The position numbers were made by a program, and so were the translations under genes. A stretch of DNA of 15,868 nucleotides from LMUY01 sp964246185. Its GTDB lineage: Bacteria; Pseudomonadota; Alphaproteobacteria; Acetobacterales; Acetobacteraceae. Positions within the stretch are counted from its first letter, which is position 1; every line of letters begins with the position of its first letter. The notes beneath the pieces were generated by a model. That model saw only the letters and a program-made list of their open reading frames with translations, searched no databases and was not told the origin of the DNA. Shown here piece by piece: positions 14,165 through 15,868 of this stretch. Location of the stretch: NCBI GenBank assembly GCA_964246185.1, contig CAXTPP010000081.1:1-15868 (forward strand), written 5' to 3'.

Positions 14165-14190
14165 CCAAGCCACATGGAGGCGCGTCGTGA
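14161..14190 (+). other. Nine-codon open frame bridging rnc and era
   Basis: ATG 14161 overlaps the rnc stop (ATGA) and opens MTKPHGGAS, ending at a TGA (14188-14190) that overlaps the GTG start of era (14187-14189) as GTGA. The frame has no good ribosome site of its own but could be entered by ribosomes finishing rnc, handing them on to era. It contains the GGAGG used by era. Alternatively it marks an older in-frame era N-terminus lost through a small frameshift, or is chance. Confidence 0.3.
14176..14180 (+). promoter_or_regulatory. Ribosome binding site that fixes the era start
   Basis: GGAGG lies 6 bases before GTG 14187. This spacing supports GTG 14187 as the era start over the much earlier ATG at 14028 inside rnc. 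Confidence 0.75.
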
Positions 14191-15080
14191 CGACGCGGTG
14201 CGGGTTTGCCGCCATCGTGGGGGCGCCGAACGCGGGCAAGTCCACCCTGCTGAACCGTATGACGGGCGCCAAGCTGTCCATCGTCAGCCCGAAGGCGCAG
14301 ACGACGCGCTTCCGCGTGCTCGGCATCCTGATGCGTGGCGAGACGCAGATGCTGCTGGTGGACACGCCGGGCATCTTCGCGCCCCGCCGCAAGCTGGACC
14401 GCGCGATGGTCAACGCTGCCTGGACCGGGGCCGAAGAGGCCGACGTGACCCTGCTGCTGGTGGACGCCAAAGCCGGCGCACGCGACTCCGTGCGGGACAT
14501 CGCGACCCGGCTGGCGCAACGCGGCGGGCGGACTTGGCTGGTGCTGAACAAGGTCGATCTCGTTTCCCCGCCGGCGCTGCTGCCGCTGATCGCAGCTCTC
14601 AACAGCCTGGCCGCGTTCGAGGAGACGTTCATGGTCAGTGCCGCCAACGGGGAGGGCTTGGACGTGCTGCTGGATCGCCTCGCCGCCGCCATGCCCACTG
14701 GCCCGTACCTGTATCCCCCCGACGACCTGACCGACCTGCCAGACCGGCTGCTAGCCGCCGAACTCGTGCGGGAGCAGATTTTCCTGCAGATACAGGAGGA
14801 AGTACCTTATGCCACCACCGTCGAGACGGAGAGCTACACCGCACGGCCTGATGGCTCGGTGCGGATCGACGCCACGATCTATGTCACGCGGCCAGGCCAC
14901 AAGGCTATCTTGATCGGCGGCGGCGGCTCCCGCATCCGAGAGATCGGCGCCCGTGCGCGGCAGCAGTTGGCCGGCCTGCTGGAGCGCCCGGTCCACCTTT
15001 TCCTCAACGTGAAAGAGCGTGCGGGCTGGGATGAGGAGGGTGCGCGGCTACGGGCGATCGGCTTGGAAGATCCAGGCTAG
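14187..15080 (+). CDS. era: GTPase Era
   Basis: Era is a GTPase that binds 16S rRNA near its 3' end and helps assemble the 30S subunit. The 297-residue product reads VTTRCGFAAIVGAPNAGKST, with G1 (GAPNAGKS) at residues 12-19. TTRFRVLG contributes G2, DTPGIF from Asp59 is G3, and NKVD (121-124) is G4. The C-terminal KH domain contains GGGGSRIREIGARARQQL and ends LNVKERAGWDEE, as expected. The frame is open from 14028 within rnc, but a well-placed GGAGG and the family N-terminus favour GTG 14187. It sits between rnc and recO, a widely conserved order that ties rRNA processing to ribosome assembly. The recO ATG follows 6 bases after its stop. Confidence 0.96.
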   Translation: MTTRCGFAAIVGAPNAGKSTLLNRMTGAKLSIVSPKAQTTRFRVLGILMRGETQMLLVDTPGIFAPRRKLDRAMVNAAWTGAEEADVTLLLVDAKAGARDSVRDIATRLAQRGGRTWLVLNKVDLVSPPALLPLIAALNSLAAFEETFMVSAANGEGLDVLLDRLAAAMPTGPYLYPPDDLTDLPDRLLAAELVREQIFLQIQEEVPYATTVETESYTARPDGSVRIDATIYVTRPGHKAILIGGGGSRIREIGARARQQLAGLLERPVHLFLNVKERAGWDEEGARLRAIGLEDPG

Positions 15081-15086
15081 GCGCCG

Positions 15087-15806
15087 ATGGAGTGGCAGGC
15101 GCCCGCCATCGTGCTCGCGGCCCGCGTTTACGGCGAAGGGGACGCCTTGGCTGCCGTGCTCACGGCTGAGCACGGCGCGCATCGTGGCTTGGCCCGGGGT
15201 GGGGCGTCCCGCAAAGGCTCTGCGGTGTGGCAGCCTGGCAATCTGCTGGACGTGCGATGGCTGGCCCGGTTGGAAGATCAGCTAGGCGCGTTCACCGCCG
15301 AACTGATCCATCCAGCGGCGGCTCTGGCGATGGACGATCCCTTAGCCTTGGCTGTGCTGTCCAGCGCTTGCGCCGTGGCGGAAGGCGCGCTGACTGAACG
15401 CGAGCCACATCCACAGGTCTTTGCCGGCCTGTTGAAGTTGACGACGAGGCTTTCGGCTGGCCCGGCGGTGCTGACCGACCTCATCGAGTGGGAAATCGCC
15501 TTGCTGCGGGAGCTGGGCTACGGCCTCGACTTGGGAGCTTGCGCCCTGACAGGAAGCACGGAGGATTTGGCCTGGGTATCCCCCCGTACCGGGCGCGCCG
15601 TAAGCATGCATGCAGCGGAACCCTGGAAAGGCCGGCTGCTTGCATTGCCCGCAATGCTGCGCGGGGGCGAAGCTGACCCGGCAGGCTGGGCTTCCGGCTT
15701 GGCCTTGACGGGACACTTCCTGGCACGCGACGCGTTCGGCATCCAACACAAGCAGTTGCCTGCTGCGCGGCTTCGCCTGACGGACCGAGTGGCGGCCCTC
15801 GCCTGA
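15087..15806 (+). CDS. recO: DNA repair protein RecO
   Basis: RecO works with RecF and RecR to load RecA onto SSB-coated single-stranded DNA during gap repair. The 239-residue protein begins MEWQAPAIVLAARVYGEGDA, the N-terminal OB-fold start. HRGLARGGASRKGS and WQPGNLLDVRWLARLEDQLG follow, then an all-helical domain with LIEWEIALLRELGYGLDL, a recognisable RecO segment. Length and ends are normal, so the gene seems complete. The ribosome site is weak, with the ATG 6 bases after the era stop, which suggests coupling. Ten bases after its stop the window enters the repeated terminal sequence, so the gene ends right at a probable element insertion point. Confidence 0.93.
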   Translation: MEWQAPAIVLAARVYGEGDALAAVLTAEHGAHRGLARGGASRKGSAVWQPGNLLDVRWLARLEDQLGAFTAELIHPAAALAMDDPLALAVLSSACAVAEGALTEREPHPQVFAGLLKLTTRLSAGPAVLTDLIEWEIALLRELGYGLDLGACALTGSTEDLAWVSPRTGRAVSMHAAEPWKGRLLALPAMLRGGEADPAGWASGLALTGHFLARDAFGIQHKQLPAARLRLTDRVAALA

Positions 15807-15816
15807 CACTGGCCCT

Positions 15817-15868
15817 CTAGAAGCTGTTATGGACCGGAGCCAAAGCAGCGGCACGGCGGAGCATCAGC
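15817..15868. repeat. End of a multicopy element, right copy of the 52-bp inverted repeat
   Basis: This is the exact reverse complement of bases 4-55, starting with CTAG next to the recO downstream region. See the left copy for the reasoning. The element body would lie outside the window to the right. Because the flank of recO is only 10 bases, the insertion is just downstream of the core operon and does not damage it. Confidence 0.6.

Noticed and set aside
1..15868. Composite transposon bounded by the terminal inverted repeats
   Set aside because: The interior is mostly essential or core genes in conserved order (ligA, rpoZ, acpS, lepB, era), not cargo. Independent insertions or assembly breaks explain the ends better.
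1..15868. Defence system, CRISPR array, prophage or biosynthetic cluster
   Set aside because: No direct-repeat array, phage structural gene, restriction-modification gene or modular synthase was seen; the NYN protein alone is not evidence of a defence system.

Overview
The window looks like a chromosomal contig from a high-GC alphaproteobacterium, most likely of the Acetobacteraceae/Rhodospirillales. The grounds are strong GC bias, the short kinase-only HprK, the operon hprK-rapZ-EIIA(Man)-ptsH-ptsI, and the core order folK-rpoZ-rsh-acpS-lepB-rnc-era-recO. The lineage was inferred by eye from gene order and motifs, without a database search. No gene-free stretch exceeds 300 bases; the longest is the 281-base divergent spacer at 2923-3203.

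Left part (1-2922, minus strand). A regulatory phosphotransferase operon runs hprK, rapZ, an EIIA-Man-type gene and ptsH, followed by ptsI. ptsI is cut after about 126 codons by a 444-bp, internally deleted IS3-family remnant. On the far side of that remnant lies the end of a second repeated element. The HPr kinase, HPr and EIIA genes look intact, but the enzyme that should charge them with phosphate is broken here.

Middle part (3204-8315). ligA (NAD-dependent DNA ligase) and a solitary Tat-exported family 5 solute-binding protein gene lie on the plus strand. They converge on a minus-strand pair: a NYN-domain (LabA/DUF88) nuclease-like gene, and a family 5 (UDGb-type) uracil-DNA glycosylase gene whose TTG start overlaps the NYN stop codon.

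Right part (8417-15806, plus strand). A dense run of housekeeping genes encodes folate synthesis (folK), the RNA polymerase omega subunit (rpoZ), (p)ppGpp metabolism (rsh), acyl-carrier-protein activation (acpS), a TPMT-like methyltransferase, signal peptidase I (lepB), RNase III (rnc), the GTPase Era and the repair protein RecO. Several joints are GTGA or ATGA overlaps, which suggests translational coupling.

The two ends of the window carry the same 52-bp sequence in inverted orientation, with CTAG at its inner border. This is most simply the end of a multicopy mobile element that stopped the assembly on both sides. I found no CRISPR array, tRNA, rRNA or convincing new multigene system. The most notable points are the broken ptsI with its intact partners, the paired element ends, the NYN-UDG pair and the start/stop arrangement at rnc-era.
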